Shown: positions 5,041-5,592 of the stretch, piece after piece
Position numbering within the stretch: the stretch's first letter is position 1
Layout of the letters: each line of letters begins with the position of its first letter
From: Paracoccaceae bacterium
GTDB lineage: Bacteria; Pseudomonadota; Alphaproteobacteria; Rhodobacterales; Rhodobacteraceae
Assembly: GCA_026982515.1 (NCBI GenBank)
Contig: JALSGY010000059.1
Location: 1-5,592, forward strand
Length of the DNA: 5,592 nt
Reading direction: 5' to 3'
The notes under the pieces: generated by a model
The model's input: the letters and a program-made list of their open reading frames with translations, nothing else
What the model was told of the DNA's origin: nothing
Database searches by the model: none
Translations under genes and position numbers: made by a program

Positions 5041-5042
5041 CC

Positions 5043-5592
5043 TCAGCCCAGCAGCCGGCTGACCATCTCGGTGGTGTCGCGCGACAGCCCCGGGGTTTCC
5101 AGGATGCGCATCAGGGCGGCGCGAATCTTTTCCTGCCGGGGGGCATCGTAACGCCGCCAGGTCTCGAACACGCCGCTCAGGCGTGCCGCGGTCTGGGGGT
5201 TGACGGCATCGAGCCGGATCAGCCAGTCGGCCACGAAGGCGTAGCCCTGACCGTCGGCGCGGTGGAAACCGGCCGGGTTCATGGTGGCGAAGCCCGCGAT
5301 CAGGGCGCGGAAGCGGTTGGGATTCTTCCAGTTGAAATCCGGATGGCTGGCCAGGGCGCGGGCCACCTCCAGCGAGGCTTCGGGCCGGGCGCGGGCCACC
5401 TGCACCGTGAACCACTTGTCGATCACCAGCCGCTCCCCCCGCCATTGCCGGTAGAAGGCCTCCAGTGCCGCGGGGCCGTGGGCGGTGGGCACCAGGCAGG
5501 CCAGCGCACCGAAACGTTCGGTCATGTTGACGGCATTTTCGAACTGGGCGCGGGCCAGCGCGCCACCGTCGAGCCGGGTCAGCAGTGTCAGC
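5043..5592 (-). CDS. pepN: Aminopeptidase N (M1 family), C-terminal part (cut by window edge)
   Basis: PepN is a cytoplasmic zinc aminopeptidase of family M1 that trims N-terminal residues from peptides during protein turnover. Only the last ~182 codons are here; the catalytic HEXXH domain lies to the right of the window. The frame is open to the edge, so the ATG at 5523-5525 is internal. The segment is the helical C-terminal domain: FENAVNMTERFGALACLV, then LVIDKWFTVQVA, FNWKNPNRFRALIAGFATMNP, GFHRADGQGYAFVADWL, LDAVNPQTAARL and RRYDAPRQEKIRAALMRIL. These match the Escherichia coli PepN C-terminus in order (NMTD, DKWF, NPNR, NP..FH, NPQVASRL, KRYDAKRQEKMRAAL; recalled). This domain closes over the active site and limits substrate access. 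It converges on the lipoprotein gene with paired hairpins between. Confidence 0.95.
   Translation of the reverse strand, partial: LTLLTRLDGGALARAQFENAVNMTERFGALACLVPTAHGPAALEAFYRQWRGERLVIDKWFTVQVARARPEASLEVARALASHPDFNWKNPNRFRALIAGFATMNPAGFHRADGQGYAFVADWLIRLDAVNPQTAARLSGVFETWRRYDAPRQEKIRAALMRILETPGLSRDTTEMVSRLLG

Noticed and set aside
1..5592. Mobile element, CRISPR, toxin-antitoxin or defence system
   Set aside because: No transposase, integrase, direct-repeat array, or toxin/antitoxin-like small gene pair is visible; the identified proteins fit a chromosomal backbone.

Overview
This is a GC-rich window (roughly two-thirds G+C by eye) whose gene content and order point to an alphaproteobacterium of the Rhodobacteraceae/Rhodobacterales. 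The evidence is cobS of the aerobic cobalamin pathway, a small J-domain protein beside it, a monothiol-glutaredoxin-partner type BolA, DUF4177-like proteins next to gatB, and a G/C-hairpin terminator followed by a GGAGTATTTTT-like tail. The assignment rests on protein similarity recalled from the family, not on a search.

Layout, left to right. Positions 1-346 (minus) hold the N-terminal 115 codons of cobS, cut by the window edge. Positions 488-1120 (minus) encode a 210-residue protein with a C/H zinc-like motif and a C-terminal J-domain. It is divergent from bolA (1195-1452, plus). bolA converges on the first of two tandem DUF4177-like genes (1461-1856 and 2132-2566, both minus). These are diverged paralogues that align without gaps over 78 residues, with a structured 275-bp spacer between them. 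Upstream on the same strand is a complete gatB (2670-4181, minus). Across a 174-bp divergent region is a lipoprotein with an SLT/lysozyme-like catalytic segment (4356-4949, plus). It converges on the 3' end of pepN (5043-5592, minus, N-terminus outside the window), with two strong hairpins between the stops.

Functionally this is mostly chromosomal housekeeping: cobalt chelation for B12 (CobS), Fe-S/redox-linked regulation (BolA), Gln-tRNA(Gln)/Asn-tRNA(Asn) formation by transamidation (GatB), cell-wall turnover (lipoprotein) and peptide degradation (PepN). I see no transposase, integrase, CRISPR array, tRNA or rRNA, and no sign of recent transfer. I do not see a convincing new multi-gene system. 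The least explained parts are the DUF4177 paralogue pair with its spacer, and the zinc-motif J-protein beside cobS. Several promoter and operator-like inverted repeats are reported at low confidence.
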